A stretch of DNA of 64,000 nt. It comes from Buchananella felis. Its GTDB lineage: Bacteria; Actinomycetota; Actinomycetes; Actinomycetales; Actinomycetaceae. Shown here in pieces: positions 17,706 to 27,134 of the stretch. Position numbers and translations under genes: made by a program. Numbering within the stretch: position 1 is the stretch's first letter; each line of letters starts with the position of its first letter. The notes beneath the pieces are model-generated. The model ran no database searches. It was not told the origin of the DNA and was given only the letters and a program-made list of their open reading frames with translations. The stretch is taken from the NCBI RefSeq assembly GCF_041380015.1, contig NZ_CP159978.1, one strand, 5' to 3'.

Positions 17706-17966
17706 ATGACGTTTGAAGAACTCTTTGCCGATCTCTCCGCCAAGGTCGCCGCCGGCACCCCGGGCTCCCGCACGGTCGAGGAGCATGCCAAGGGCATCCA
17801 TTTCATCGGCAAGAAGATCGTGGAAGAGGCCGCGGAGGTGTGGATGGCCTGCGAGTACGAGTCACAGGAGGACGCCGCCCTGGAGATCTCCCAGCTCTTC
17901 TACCACGCCCAGGTCATGATGATCGCCAAGGGCCTCACTCTCGAAGACGTCTACCGGAAGTTCTAA
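17706..17966 (+). CDS. hisE: Phosphoribosyl-ATP pyrophosphatase
   Basis: 86 aa, the standard size of a stand-alone HisE, which hydrolyses phosphoribosyl-ATP to phosphoribosyl-AMP in histidine synthesis. The MazG-like metal-binding motif is intact: KKIVEEAAEVWMA, later EISQLFYHAQVMM and the ending GLTLEDVYRKF. hisG begins 3 bp after its stop. The hisE-hisG pairing apart from the other his genes is usual in actinobacteria. Confidence 0.95.
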   Translation: MTFEELFADLSAKVAAGTPGSRTVEEHAKGIHFIGKKIVEEAAEVWMACEYESQEDAALEISQLFYHAQVMMIAKGLTLEDVYRKF

Positions 17967-17969
17967 ACA

Positions 17970-18818
17970 ATGCTGCGTATCGCCGTACCCAACAAGGGCG
18001 CGCTTTCTGAGGCCGCCGTCCAGCTCCTGAAGGAGGCCGGCTACAAGACCCGCCGTTCCGGCCGCGAGCTGGTGCTGCTGGACCACGCCAACGAGGTCGA
18101 GCTGTTCTTCCTGCGCCCGCGCGACATCGCGGTCTACGTGGGGGAGGGTTCCATCCACGTGGGCATCACCGGCCGTGACCTGCTGGCCGACACCCCTGAC
18201 TGCGCAGCCATCGAGCACCGCGCCCTGGGCTTTGGGGCCTCCCAGTTCCGCTTCGCCGGCCCGGCCGGCCAGTACACGGACATCTCGCAGCTGGAGGGCA
18301 AGCGCATCGCCACCTCCTACGACGTCCTGCTGCGCGAGTTCCTGGCCTCCCAGGGCCTGGACGCCAAGGTGGTGCACCTGGACGGCGCCGTGGAGTCCTC
18401 CGTGGCCCTGGGCGTTGCCGACCTGGTGGCCGACGTGGTGGAGACCGGCTCCACGTTGAAGGCCGCTGGCCTGGAGGTGTTTGGGCCCAGCGTCATGCGC
18501 AGCGAGGCCGTGCTCATCACGCGCCCCGACCACGTCAACGACCCGGGCCTGTACAAGCTGGACCGCCGCATCCAGGGCGTCCTGGTGGCGCGCGAGTACG
18601 TGCTGGTGGACTACGACATCCCGGCCACCCACCTGGATGAGGCCGTGGCGATCACCCCGGGCCTGGAGTCCCCGACCATCTCCGGGCTGCACGACCCGGC
18701 GTGGAAGGCCGTGCGCTCCATGGTGCGCCGCAAGGAGCTCAACGACGCCATGGACAACCTGGCAGACCTGGGTGCGCGCGGGATCATCGTCACCGACATC
18801 GTGGCCTGCCGCCTCTAG
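17970..18818 (+). CDS. hisG: ATP phosphoribosyltransferase, long form
   Basis: 282 aa, first enzyme of histidine biosynthesis. The start MLRIAVPNKGALSEAA and the ligand-binding block VHVGITGRDLLAD-like (VGITGRDLL) are typical. A PRPP-binding segment ADVVETGSTLKAAGL is present. The length and the C-terminal ACT-like domain (about 205-282) identify the long, histidine-inhibited form that works without HisZ. It ends the two-gene hisEG operon before a strong terminator. Confidence 0.95.
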   Translation: MLRIAVPNKGALSEAAVQLLKEAGYKTRRSGRELVLLDHANEVELFFLRPRDIAVYVGEGSIHVGITGRDLLADTPDCAAIEHRALGFGASQFRFAGPAGQYTDISQLEGKRIATSYDVLLREFLASQGLDAKVVHLDGAVESSVALGVADLVADVVETGSTLKAAGLEVFGPSVMRSEAVLITRPDHVNDPGLYKLDRRIQGVLVAREYVLVDYDIPATHLDEAVAITPGLESPTISGLHDPAWKAVRSMVRRKELNDAMDNLADLGARGIIVTDIVACRL

Positions 18819-18841
18819 CGGCAGCCGCCAACCCGGGCCGT

Positions 18842-18870
18842 GGGGCCGGCCGGTTAAACCGGCCGGCCCC
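18842..18870 (+). terminator. Terminator after hisEG
   Basis: GGGGCCGGCCGG (18842-18853) pairs perfectly with CCGGCCGGCCCC (18859-18870) around a TTAAA loop, followed by GCTTCCTCT. Confidence 0.75.
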
Positions 18871-18985
18871 GCTTCCTCTGTGCAGCCCCCGCCTGGCCGG
18901 TGCAGGCCAGCTCTGGGCGGGCAGCGGGCCGCGCGCCCGGCGCGGTGCGCGCGGCCCGGCGGGTGGTTTTGGGGATACTTGGGCC

Positions 18986-21124
18986 GTGACCGAGTTCCCG
19001 CCCAGCGCTGATCGCGCCTCCGAGCGCGTCATGGATCTGCTCATCGCCCTGTTCCACGCCCGTCGCCCGCTCTCGCGCGCCCAGATCTATCAGCAGGTCA
19101 ACGGCTACGAGTCGATGCTGGCGGGCGCGGAGGCCACCGCGCAGAACATGATGTTCGAGCGGGACAAGCAGGCGCTGAAGGACATTGGCGTGCCGCTGCG
19201 CGTAAGCCAGGACGCTACCCACGGGGACGACGTGCGCTACTGGGTGGACCCGGACAGCTACGTGCTGGACCTGCCGCCGCTCACCCCGGCCCAGCACGGC
19301 GTGCTGGCCGTGGCGGCCGGCATGTGGCAGGCCACGGACCTGGCCGGCCCGGCCGCGCGCGCCCTGACCAAGCTGCGCGCCCTGTCCGGTCAGAGCGAGG
19401 CGCCGTGGACCGTGCGCGCCAGCGGCAGCGCCCACCCCTACCTGGTGCAGATCTTCGCGGCGGTGGACGCCGGCGCGGCGCTGAGCTTTTCCTACCGCAA
19501 GGGCACGGACCTGAGCGGTCCGGTGTCGAGGCGGGAGGTGGAGCCGTGGGCCACCTGGCAGGTCAGCGGCGCCTGGTACCTGCGCGGCTACGACCGCGAC
19601 CGCAAGGCGGCCCGCAACTTCCGGCTCTCGCGCATAGTGGGCGCCCCGAAGCTGGTTGCCGGCCCGCTGGAGGGGCCCGGGCCTGACCAGAGCGAGTCGG
19701 GTCGAGCCGGGGCGAGCCTGTTCGGCGAGGAGCGCCTGGAGGCCGTGGTGGAGCTGGCCGCGGGCGCGGGCAAGCACCTGCGCCGCAGCGCGCTCTGCCT
19801 GCGCGTGGAGCAGGCGGCCCTCGCCCAGCCCGCCCCCACCGCCGCGCCGGCCGCCGCACCCGCCACCGCCGGGATGGAGGCCGCACCCGCCACCGCCGCG
19901 TCGGACGCCGCGCCCGCGACCACGACCCCAACCACCACCGCCCCGGCGGGCCGCGAGCGCCTGCGCCTGGAGCTGGGCAACTCCGCGCGGGCGGTGGAGG
20001 ACCTGTGCGCACTCGGCAGCGACGCCCTGGTGGTCTGCCCGCCGCAGCTGGCGCGCGCCGTCGCGGCCAGCCACGCCCACCTGGCCGGCTTGGAGGTGCA
20101 GCAGTTGCCCGCGCCGCCCGCCCCGAAGGCCAAGCGCAAGGGCCGCACGGCTGCGGTCACGCGACTGACGCGGATGCTGGCGCTCCTGACCTACCTGGAG
20201 TCCCACGGCCCCACCAGGGTCTCCGAGCTAGCCGCGCGCTTTGGCGCCGGGGAGGCGGAGATCGAGCGGGACGTGTCCACCCTCTTTGTCTCGGGCCGCC
20301 CGGGCTACTACCCGGACGACCTGATAGACGTGGCGCTCGACGACGAGGGCGGGCAGGCCACCCTCAGCCTGCTGGACGGGCAGGGCATGGCCAAGCCGCT
20401 CCGCCTGTCCGCCCTGGAGGCCACGAGTCTGGCGGCCGCGCTGCGGGTGCTGCTGGCGGTCAGCGGCGACGATCCGCTGGTGGCCCAGACCCTGGCGGCG
20501 GTTCAGGGCCAGCTGCCGGGCGGTGGCGCGGGGGAGGCGGCGCCCGCCCCGCTGATCGTGGGGGAGCGCTCGCCGCACCAGACCCTTACGGCTGTGCGAC
20601 TGGCCCTGCAGGAGGGCCGCGTGCTGGCCTTTGACTACACCGACGCCCTGGAACGCACCTCGCAGCGCAGCGTCACCCCGCTGGAGTTGACGGCCGACGG
20701 CGAGCACCACCTGTTGCAGGCCTGGTGCCACGACGCCGGCGCGGAGCGCACCTTCCGCCTGGACCGCATGGGCGCCGTCTCGGTGGGACAGCAGGCGCCC
20801 GCCCCACTGGCGACCGCTGGGCAGGGGGACGACGCTGCCACCGCACCGCCCGGGGAGATCGCGGTGAGCGTGCTGCCGGCGCCCTCCGGCTGGTGGATCG
20901 GCGAGCAGCCGATCGCCTCGCCGTGCGCGGCGGCGGCCGGCGCCGGCATGGGCGAGGCGTGGGTGGAGCTGCGGGCCTTCAACGCCAGGTGGCTAGAGCG
21001 CCAACTGCTGGGCTGGGGCGGGCACATCGCAGCCTGGGGCGCGCACAGCGAGGCCGGGGCGGAGCTGCTGGAGCGGGTGCGCCAGCGCGCGGCGGGCGCG
21101 GCGCGCGCCTACGATGAGCGCTGA
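18986..21124 (+). CDS. pafBC: Fused PafB-PafC WYL-domain transcriptional regulator
   Basis: 712 aa from the GTG at 18986; the frame runs upstream into hisG but only as a shadow. Two PafB/PafC-type halves are joined: winged helix 1 (about 8-70), WYL domain 1 (about 160-225, SFSYRKG and RNFRLSRI), then an Ala/Pro/Thr-rich linker (about 280-325), winged helix 2 (about 390-450, ending RPGYYPDDLIDV) and WYL domain 2 (about 540-595, FDYTDA, RTFRLDRM). PafBC activates the LexA/RecA-independent DNA-damage response in actinobacteria, and a natural fusion is known from Arthrobacter. Its stop overlaps the helY start (TGATG). Confidence 0.88.
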   Translation: MTEFPPSADRASERVMDLLIALFHARRPLSRAQIYQQVNGYESMLAGAEATAQNMMFERDKQALKDIGVPLRVSQDATHGDDVRYWVDPDSYVLDLPPLTPAQHGVLAVAAGMWQATDLAGPAARALTKLRALSGQSEAPWTVRASGSAHPYLVQIFAAVDAGAALSFSYRKGTDLSGPVSRREVEPWATWQVSGAWYLRGYDRDRKAARNFRLSRIVGAPKLVAGPLEGPGPDQSESGRAGASLFGEERLEAVVELAAGAGKHLRRSALCLRVEQAALAQPAPTAAPAAAPATAGMEAAPATAASDAAPATTTPTTTAPAGRERLRLELGNSARAVEDLCALGSDALVVCPPQLARAVAASHAHLAGLEVQQLPAPPAPKAKRKGRTAAVTRLTRMLALLTYLESHGPTRVSELAARFGAGEAEIERDVSTLFVSGRPGYYPDDLIDVALDDEGGQATLSLLDGQGMAKPLRLSALEATSLAAALRVLLAVSGDDPLVAQTLAAVQGQLPGGGAGEAAPAPLIVGERSPHQTLTAVRLALQEGRVLAFDYTDALERTSQRSVTPLELTADGEHHLLQAWCHDAGAERTFRLDRMGAVSVGQQAPAPLATAGQGDDAATAPPGEIAVSVLPAPSGWWIGEQPIASPCAAAAGAGMGEAWVELRAFNARWLERQLLGWGGHIAAWGAHSEAGAELLERVRQRAAGAARAYDER

Positions 21125-23955
21125 TGTCTTACGCCGACGCATACGCAGCAGCCAAGGAACGCGCCGCCTGGGAAAAGAGCCAGGCGGGGAAGTTTGCTGC
21201 CTTCTTGGACTTCGAGCTGGACGATTTTCAGCGCCAGGCCATCGCCGCAGCGGAGGCGGGGCGAGGCGTGCTGGTGGCGGCCCCGACCGGGGCGGGCAAG
21301 ACGATCGTGGGCGAGTTCGCCTGCTACCTGGCCCTGGCCCAGGGCAAGCGGGCCTTCTACACCACCCCGATCAAGGCGCTGTCCAACCAGAAGTACAACG
21401 ACCTGGTGGCCACCTACGGCGCCGACCGGGTGGGCCTGCTGACCGGTGACACCTCCATCAACGGGGAGGCGGACCTGGTGGTGATGACCACCGAGGTGCT
21501 GCGCAACATGCTCTACGCCCAGTCCGGGGCGATAGACAACCTGGGCTTCGTGGTGATGGACGAGGTCCACTACCTGGCAGACCGCTTCCGGGGCCCGGTG
21601 TGGGAGGAGGTGATCATCCACCTGCCGCTGCGCGTCCAGCTGGTCTCCCTGTCCGCCACCGTCTCTAACGCGGAGGAGTTCGGCGCCTGGCTGCAAGAGA
21701 CGCGCGGGGACACGCAGGTGGTGGTCTCTGAGGTCCGCCCGGTCCCGCTGTTCCAGCACATGATGGTGGGCGCGCGCCTGTTCGATCTGTACTCCTACCG
21801 GGGGGAGGGGCAGGAGCGTCAGGATGCGGGCGGCCGCCCGGTGCTCAACTCGAAGCTGGTGCAGGCCGCCGCCCGGCTAGAACGCCCCAGCGGGGGCGGC
21901 TTGGCTGCGCGTGGGCGCGGGCGGGAACGTCGTGCACGCGGGCCGCGCCTGAACCGGCCGCACATGATCGCGGCGCTGGAGGAAAAGGGCCTGCTGCCGG
22001 CGATTGTGTTCGTGTTCTCCCGGGCGGGCTGCGACCAGGCGGCGCGCGAGGTGCTGGCCGCAGGCATGCGCCTGACCTCCCGTGCCGAGCGCGAGCAGAT
22101 CGACGACTACCTGGACCAGGTGGCCGCCGCGCTGCCGCCCAGCGACCTCTCGGCGGTGGGCTTCGATGCCTTTGCTCACCTGCTGCGAGAGGGGATCGCC
22201 TCCCACCACGCCGGCCTGCTGCCGCTTTTCAAGGAGACGGTGGAGCACCTGTTCACCGCCGGCCTGGTGAAGGTGGTTTTCGCTACCGAGACGCTGGCGT
22301 TGGGGATCAACATGCCCGCCCGCACGGTGGTTATCGAGTCGCTGCGCAAGTGGGACGGCTCCGGGCACGTCCAGCTCTCCCCGGGCGAGTACACGCAGCT
22401 GACCGGCCGGGCCGGGCGGCGCGGCATCGACGTGGAGGGCCACGCGGTGGTGCTGGCGGGCGGCGCGGCCACCCCGGAGGTGGTCTCCACGCTGGCCTCG
22501 CGGCGCACCTACCCGCTCAAGTCCGCCTTCCAGCCCACGTTCAACATGGCGGTCAACCTGCTCTCGCAGCTCTCGATGGAGCGCGCCCAGGGCGTGCTGC
22601 GCCAGTCGTTTGGGCAGTTCCAGGCCGACCGCTCCGTGGTGGGAGTGGCGCGTCAGGTGCGCACCCACGAGGAGGCGATGAGCGCCGCCGCGCCGCAGAT
22701 GGCCTGCCACCTGGGCGACTTTGGGCAGTACGCGCTTTGGCGCGACGAGCTGGCCACCCTGGAGAAGGAGGGCGCCAGGGAGCGGTCCTACAACGCCAGG
22801 CAGCGAGCCGAGCGGAGCATGTGGGCCGTCAGCCGGGGCGACGTGATCGCGCTGCGCGCGGGCCGGCGCACCACCTGGGCCGTGGTGCTGGAGCACGTGC
22901 CCACCAAGGACGCTACCCCTCTGCTCAGCGTGATCGGCGAGGACGCCCGCACCAAGCGGGTGGGAATGGTGGAGTGCCCGCAGGGCGTGGAAAAGCTGGG
23001 CCGCATCCGCCTGCCCAAGGGCGGGCTGCGCAGGCCGGCCGAGCGCGCCGAGGCCGCCCGCGCGGTGCGGGAGGTGGGCAAGGCCGCCATCCGCGAGCGG
23101 GCGTTGATGGACGACGCTCCGCCCGCGCCCGCGAGCCAGCCGGCCGCACCCAGTGGCGGCCAGGACGCAGCCGAGGGCGCGGCGGCGCCGGTGACGGCCG
23201 GGGTGAGTGGTCCCGCCGGGCGCGTGCAGGGCACTGAGGAGCGGATCGCGGAGCTGCGTGTCCAGCTGCGCGCCCACCCGTGCCACGGCTGCGCGGACCG
23301 GGAGGAGCACGCCAGGCAGGCGCGGCGCTGGCTGCGCGGCCGCAAGGATCGCGACCGCCTGCTGGCGCAGGTGGACCGGCGCACCGGCGGTCTAGTGGCC
23401 CAGTTCGACAAGGTTTGCGTGGTGCTCACAGAGCTGGGCTACCTGGCCGACGGCAAGGTGAGCGCGGCGGGCCGTTCGCTGGCGCGCATCTACTGCGAGA
23501 AGGACCTGCTGGTCTCCGAGTGCCTGCGGGAGGGGATCTGGGAGGAGCTGAGCCCGGCCCAGTTGGCCGGCGTGCTGGCCGCCTGCGTCTACCAGCCGCG
23601 CGGCGCGGTGGGCGGGGGAGCGCCGCGCGGGGCGCTGCAGCGCGCCCTGAACCAGACCGAGGAGGTGGCAAGGCGCGTCTCCCACTGCGCGCAGCGCGCG
23701 GGCCTGGAGGCGCTGGAGACCACCGAACCGGGCATCTCGGCTGCGGTGACGGCCTGGGCGGCCGGCGCTAGGCTGTCCGACGCGCTGGCGGAGTGCGAGA
23801 TCAGCCCGGGAGACTTTGTGCGCTGGGTCAAGCAGGTCATGGACCTGGCCGACCAGTTCACCACCGCCGCGCCCACGCCGCAGCTGGCGCTGGCGGCGCG
23901 CCAGGCGCACCAGGCATTGAATAGGGGAGTTGTTGCATGGAGTGGGCAAATCTAG
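21124..23955 (+). CDS. helY: HelY-like SF2 DEVH-box RNA/DNA helicase
   Basis: 943 aa, cytoplasmic. Walker A is APTGAGKT (53-60), motif II is DEVH (146-149), motif III SLSAT, and QLTGRAGRRGID is motif VI. This is the Ski2/Mtr4-like layout, with a C-terminal DSHCT-type helical domain (about 760-943). The homologue sits downstream of pafBC in mycobacteria as helY. An Arg/Gly-rich patch (about 255-280) and an Ala/Pro-rich segment (about 660-700) are insertions. It is coupled to pafBC by a one-base overlap, and its last 19 bp overlap the lnt gene. Confidence 0.9.
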   Translation: MSYADAYAAAKERAAWEKSQAGKFAAFLDFELDDFQRQAIAAAEAGRGVLVAAPTGAGKTIVGEFACYLALAQGKRAFYTTPIKALSNQKYNDLVATYGADRVGLLTGDTSINGEADLVVMTTEVLRNMLYAQSGAIDNLGFVVMDEVHYLADRFRGPVWEEVIIHLPLRVQLVSLSATVSNAEEFGAWLQETRGDTQVVVSEVRPVPLFQHMMVGARLFDLYSYRGEGQERQDAGGRPVLNSKLVQAAARLERPSGGGLAARGRGRERRARGPRLNRPHMIAALEEKGLLPAIVFVFSRAGCDQAAREVLAAGMRLTSRAEREQIDDYLDQVAAALPPSDLSAVGFDAFAHLLREGIASHHAGLLPLFKETVEHLFTAGLVKVVFATETLALGINMPARTVVIESLRKWDGSGHVQLSPGEYTQLTGRAGRRGIDVEGHAVVLAGGAATPEVVSTLASRRTYPLKSAFQPTFNMAVNLLSQLSMERAQGVLRQSFGQFQADRSVVGVARQVRTHEEAMSAAAPQMACHLGDFGQYALWRDELATLEKEGARERSYNARQRAERSMWAVSRGDVIALRAGRRTTWAVVLEHVPTKDATPLLSVIGEDARTKRVGMVECPQGVEKLGRIRLPKGGLRRPAERAEAARAVREVGKAAIRERALMDDAPPAPASQPAAPSGGQDAAEGAAAPVTAGVSGPAGRVQGTEERIAELRVQLRAHPCHGCADREEHARQARRWLRGRKDRDRLLAQVDRRTGGLVAQFDKVCVVLTELGYLADGKVSAAGRSLARIYCEKDLLVSECLREGIWEELSPAQLAGVLAACVYQPRGAVGGGAPRGALQRALNQTEEVARRVSHCAQRAGLEALETTEPGISAAVTAWAAGARLSDALAECEISPGDFVRWVKQVMDLADQFTTAAPTPQLALAARQAHQALNRGVVAWSGQI

Positions 23956-25820
23956 GCCCCAAGGAGTCCGACCTCAGCCGGCGGCGCAGGCCCCTGTGGC
24001 AGGTCCACTCGATCTCGGCGCTTCTGGCGGGCCTCGTCATGGCCGCCGCGCCGCCGCCCTTCAACCTGTGGTGGGCCGCCCCGCTCGGGCTCGGCCTGCT
24101 GGGCTACCTCTCCCTGCAGACCAGCGCCGCGCGGGCCACGCTCTACGGCTTCCTGGCGGGACTGACCTACTTCCTGCCCACCCTCTACTTCATTCGCTTC
24201 TCGTTGGACGCGACGTGGGTGTGGGTGCTGCTTAGCGCCTTCGAGGCGCTGTTCGTGGCCGCCGCCACGGGCATCACCGCGCTGGCGGGCAACCGCCTCA
24301 CCGGCCGGGGGCGCAGGAACCACGCCGCCTGGAGCGCCGCGCGTCGGGCAGGCGCGCTCATGCGCCGCCCGCCCACCCAGCAAGAAGCCCGCGAGGAGAT
24401 CCTGGCCGGGCGCCCGCCCAGTCCCGGCGTGCTGCACTCGGCGCTGGCTGAGCGCCTGACCATCGCGGAGGTGCTCACGCTCTCGGCGTTCTGGGCGCTC
24501 GCCTTCGCCGGCACCGACGTGCTGCGCTCCTACTACCCGTGGGGCGGGTTGGCCTGGGCTAACCTGTCTTACACCCAGGTGGACGGGCCGCTGCTGGCGT
24601 ACGTGCGCCTGCTCTCCTCCGCCGGGCTGGTGGCCTTCCTGGCCTTCTGGGGCCTGGCCCTGCTGCTGGTGCTGTGGTCCTACGGGAAGAACGCCCTGAT
24701 CCTGGCCGGCACGGCCTTGGCCCTCTCGATCGCCCCGGCCTTCGTGCCCGGGCTGCGCATGGCCCCCCTCGGCGTGGAGGGCGCGGGGGAGACCGTGAAG
24801 GTGGCCGCCGTGCAGGGCAACGTGGACAACCCCGGCATGGACGCCTTCCTGGTGGCGGCGGAGGTAACCCGCAACCACGCCGAGGAAACCAAGAAGGCCG
24901 CGCAGGTGGCCGCCAGTCGCGGCTGGAAGCTAGACATGGTGCTGTGGCCGGAGAATGCCGCAGACCGCGACCCGCGCGACCACCCCGAGATCCACGCCCT
25001 GGTCAGCGACGCCCAGGCGGCCGTAGCCGCCCCCATCGCGGTGGGCGCCGTGCGCTACGAGCAAGAGGGCGCCGCGCCTACCGGGCGGCCCGGCGCGCAT
25101 GGCGGAGGCGTGGCGGCCCCCAACTCGCGGGCCGATGCCAAGAACCAGGCGGGCGGAGCGTCGTCCAGGCTGGTGCGATACAACGACATCGTGCTGTTCG
25201 ACGGCGCCAAATACGGGGCGCAGTACACCAAGCAGGTGCCCGTCCCGTTCGCCGAATTCCTGCCGATGCGCTCCTTCGTCACCCGCGTGAGCAACCTGAC
25301 CGACCTACTCAGCATCGACATGCTGCCCGGCGCGGCCCCGGCCATCCTGCCCGTGCACGCCGCCCAGCTCGGACGCACGGTGAACGTGGGCGTGGGCATC
25401 TGCTTCGAGGTCGGAGTCGGTAGCGTCATGCGGCAGGCCGCGCGCGGCGAGTTCCTCTACATCCCCACCAACAACGCCACCTTCGGCTACACCGCCGAAA
25501 GCGAACAGCAGCTGACCATGACCCGCCTGCGCGCCGCGGAGTTCAACCGGCCCGCCGTGCAGATCTCCACGGTCGGCGTCAGCGGCGTGGTGGGGCCCGA
25601 CGGCACCCTGCTGGACAAGCGCGAACTGTTCACCGCCCGCAGCCTCCTGTTCGAATTCCCGGTGGGGGAGCAGCCCCTGACCATCGCGGCCCGCATAGGC
25701 GGCGTCGTGGAGAACGCGCTGGCCCTGGGCGCCGCGCTCCTGGCCGGGTGCGGACTGGTGGTCGCCGCGCGGAGTAGAATCACCTTGGCCTTGAGTGCCA
25801 AAGCGCAACGGCGCGCCTGA
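23937..25820 (+). CDS. lnt: Apolipoprotein N-acyltransferase
   Basis: 627 aa. About seven to eight hydrophobic segments before residue 280 form the membrane part. The carbon-nitrogen hydrolase domain follows, with the Glu-Lys-Cys triad visible as Glu339 (LWPENAAD), Lys432 (TKQVPVPFAEFLP) and Cys489 (GVGICFEVG). It adds the third acyl chain to lipoproteins at the membrane. A polar insert (about 380-410) is unusual. The ATG lies inside the helY 3' end, but AGGGGAG about 8 nt upstream supports it. It is followed by ppm1, the classical mycobacterial Lnt-Ppm1 arrangement. Confidence 0.92.
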   Translation: MEWANLGPKESDLSRRRRPLWQVHSISALLAGLVMAAAPPPFNLWWAAPLGLGLLGYLSLQTSAARATLYGFLAGLTYFLPTLYFIRFSLDATWVWVLLSAFEALFVAAATGITALAGNRLTGRGRRNHAAWSAARRAGALMRRPPTQQEAREEILAGRPPSPGVLHSALAERLTIAEVLTLSAFWALAFAGTDVLRSYYPWGGLAWANLSYTQVDGPLLAYVRLLSSAGLVAFLAFWGLALLLVLWSYGKNALILAGTALALSIAPAFVPGLRMAPLGVEGAGETVKVAAVQGNVDNPGMDAFLVAAEVTRNHAEETKKAAQVAASRGWKLDMVLWPENAADRDPRDHPEIHALVSDAQAAVAAPIAVGAVRYEQEGAAPTGRPGAHGGGVAAPNSRADAKNQAGGASSRLVRYNDIVLFDGAKYGAQYTKQVPVPFAEFLPMRSFVTRVSNLTDLLSIDMLPGAAPAILPVHAAQLGRTVNVGVGICFEVGVGSVMRQAARGEFLYIPTNNATFGYTAESEQQLTMTRLRAAEFNRPAVQISTVGVSGVVGPDGTLLDKRELFTARSLLFEFPVGEQPLTIAARIGGVVENALALGAALLAGCGLVVAARSRITLALSAKAQRRA

Positions 25821-25845
25821 TAGATAACTGATGAGGTGTTAAAGC

Positions 25846-26592
25846 ATGAGCATCCTGGTGTGTATCCCCACCTACAACGAGATGGAGTCCCTACCTGGAG
25901 TGCTGGAGCGGATCCTGCGCGCCGCCCCCGAGGTCCACGTCCTGATTGCGGACGACGCCTCCCCGGACGGCACCGGCAAGTGGGCCGATGAGAAGGCGGC
26001 GCAGGACGAGCGCGTGCATGTGCTGCACCGCACCAAGAAGGAAGGCCTGGGCCCCGCATATATCGCGGCCTTCCAGTGGGGCCTGGAGCGCGGGTACGAC
26101 TTCCTGTGCGAGATGGACGCTGACGGCTCCCACCGCCCCGAGCAGCTGCCCGTGCTGCTGCACCGCGCCCAGGCGCCCGACCACCCCGACCTGGTGATCG
26201 GCTCGCGCTGGGTGCGCGGCGGCGGCACCGTGGGCTGGCCGCTGCGCCGCCGCCTGCTCTCGCGCGGCGGCTCCCTGTGGACCGAGATCTGGCTGGGCAT
26301 GGGCGTGCGCGACGCCACCGCCGGCTTCCGCGTGTTCCGCGCCGACCTGCTGCGCCGCCTGGACCTGACCTCCATCGAGTCCGCCGGCTACTGCTTCCAG
26401 ATCGACATGACCCGCCGCGTTGACGCGATCGGCGGCAAGATCGCCGAGGTGCCGATCAGCTTCGTCGAGCGCGAGCAGGGCGTTTCCAAGATGAGCGGCA
26501 ACATCATCACCGAGGCGCTGGGCCGCACCGCCAAGTGGGGCTTCCAGAAGCGCTCGCGCCAGCTGCGCAATCTCTTCAAGCGCCGCAAGTGA
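25846..26592 (+). CDS. ppm1: Polyprenol monophosphomannose synthase
   Basis: 248 aa GT2 glycosyltransferase, DPM1 family. It transfers mannose from GDP-mannose to polyprenyl phosphate, making the donor for lipoglycan and protein mannosylation. Motifs: VCIPTYNEMESLP, LIADDASPDGTG, the metal-binding EMDADGSH (DxD) and VIGSRWVRGG. Unlike the Mycobacterium tuberculosis Ppm1 fusion, the acyltransferase and synthase are separate genes 25 bp apart. A bidirectional terminator follows. Confidence 0.92.
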   Translation: MSILVCIPTYNEMESLPGVLERILRAAPEVHVLIADDASPDGTGKWADEKAAQDERVHVLHRTKKEGLGPAYIAAFQWGLERGYDFLCEMDADGSHRPEQLPVLLHRAQAPDHPDLVIGSRWVRGGGTVGWPLRRRLLSRGGSLWTEIWLGMGVRDATAGFRVFRADLLRRLDLTSIESAGYCFQIDMTRRVDAIGGKIAEVPISFVEREQGVSKMSGNIITEALGRTAKWGFQKRSRQLRNLFKRRK

Positions 26593-26608
26593 ATTAGCGC
26601 TTAGGCAC

Positions 26609-26649
26609 AAAGGTGGCCCGCCCCGATTGCCTCGGGGCGGGCCATCTTT
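26609..26649. terminator. Bidirectional terminator between ppm1 and rbpA
   Basis: GGCCCGCCCCGA (26615-26626) pairs perfectly with TCGGGGCGGGCC (26632-26643), and the flanks AAAGGT/ATCTTT add further pairs and short T-tracts on both strands. It lies between convergent genes. Confidence 0.85.
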
Positions 26650-26711
26650 CACTTGCCGGGCGCCCGGCTAGTGCCGCCGGGCGGGCCTGGGCGCGCGCGG
26701 CGCCGGCGGGG

Positions 26712-27056
26712 TCAGAAGCGGCGCAGCTGACCGGTGCGCAGCAGCTCCAGGCGCTCCTCCAGGAGCTCGTCCAGCTCCTCGATGGAACGACGCTCCAGCA
26801 GCATGTCCCAGTGGGTGCGCTGCGGCTTGACCGGCTTTTCCTCTTCCTGGTCGGCCTCGCCAACGCGCACGCCCTTGGCGCCGCACTTGCACTCCCAGGT
26901 GGCCGGGATCTCAGCGTCGTCGGCGAAGGGGATCGCGGTGACGTGGCCGTTGACGCAGATGTACTCAACGCGCACGCGCGGGGCGAACGCCACGCCCTCC
27001 TCGGACTCCAGGCTGTGAGCCCCGATCTTCATTCCACGCAAAGCGCGCTCGGCCAT
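26712..27056 (-). CDS. rbpA: RNA polymerase-binding protein RbpA
   Basis: 114 aa from the ATG at 27056 (GGAAGGA 6 nt upstream; a TTG one codon earlier is ignored). The start MAERALRGMKIGAHSLE is typical. The core shows YICVNGH and WECKCG, the Cys/His set of the zinc-containing RbpA core domain. The C-terminal THWDMLLERRSIEELDELL is the basic linker and sigma-interaction domain. RbpA binds RNA polymerase and the main sigma factor and stabilises open complexes; it is restricted to actinobacteria, which fixes the taxonomic signal of the window. Confidence 0.95.
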   Translation of the reverse strand: MAERALRGMKIGAHSLESEEGVAFAPRVRVEYICVNGHVTAIPFADDAEIPATWECKCGAKGVRVGEADQEEEKPVKPQRTHWDMLLERRSIEELDELLEERLELLRTGQLRRF

Positions 27057-27104
27057 CAAGGTCCTTCCGTCGGGCGCACCACCAGGTGCGCATGCGAAGC
27101 ATTA

Positions 27105-27134
27105 AGTATAGCGATTCTTGTGTGTGATCTGCAA
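27105..27134 (-). promoter_or_regulatory. Promoter of rbpA
   Basis: On the minus strand TTGCAG (27134-27129) and TATACT (27110-27105) are 18 bp apart, close to the vegetative consensus, about 50 bp ahead of the rbpA ATG. Confidence 0.65.

Noticed and set aside
18701..18985. Earlier start for pafBC inside hisG
   Set aside because: The extra residues are the shadow of hisG and the hisG terminator; the GTG at 18986 begins the conserved winged-helix region.
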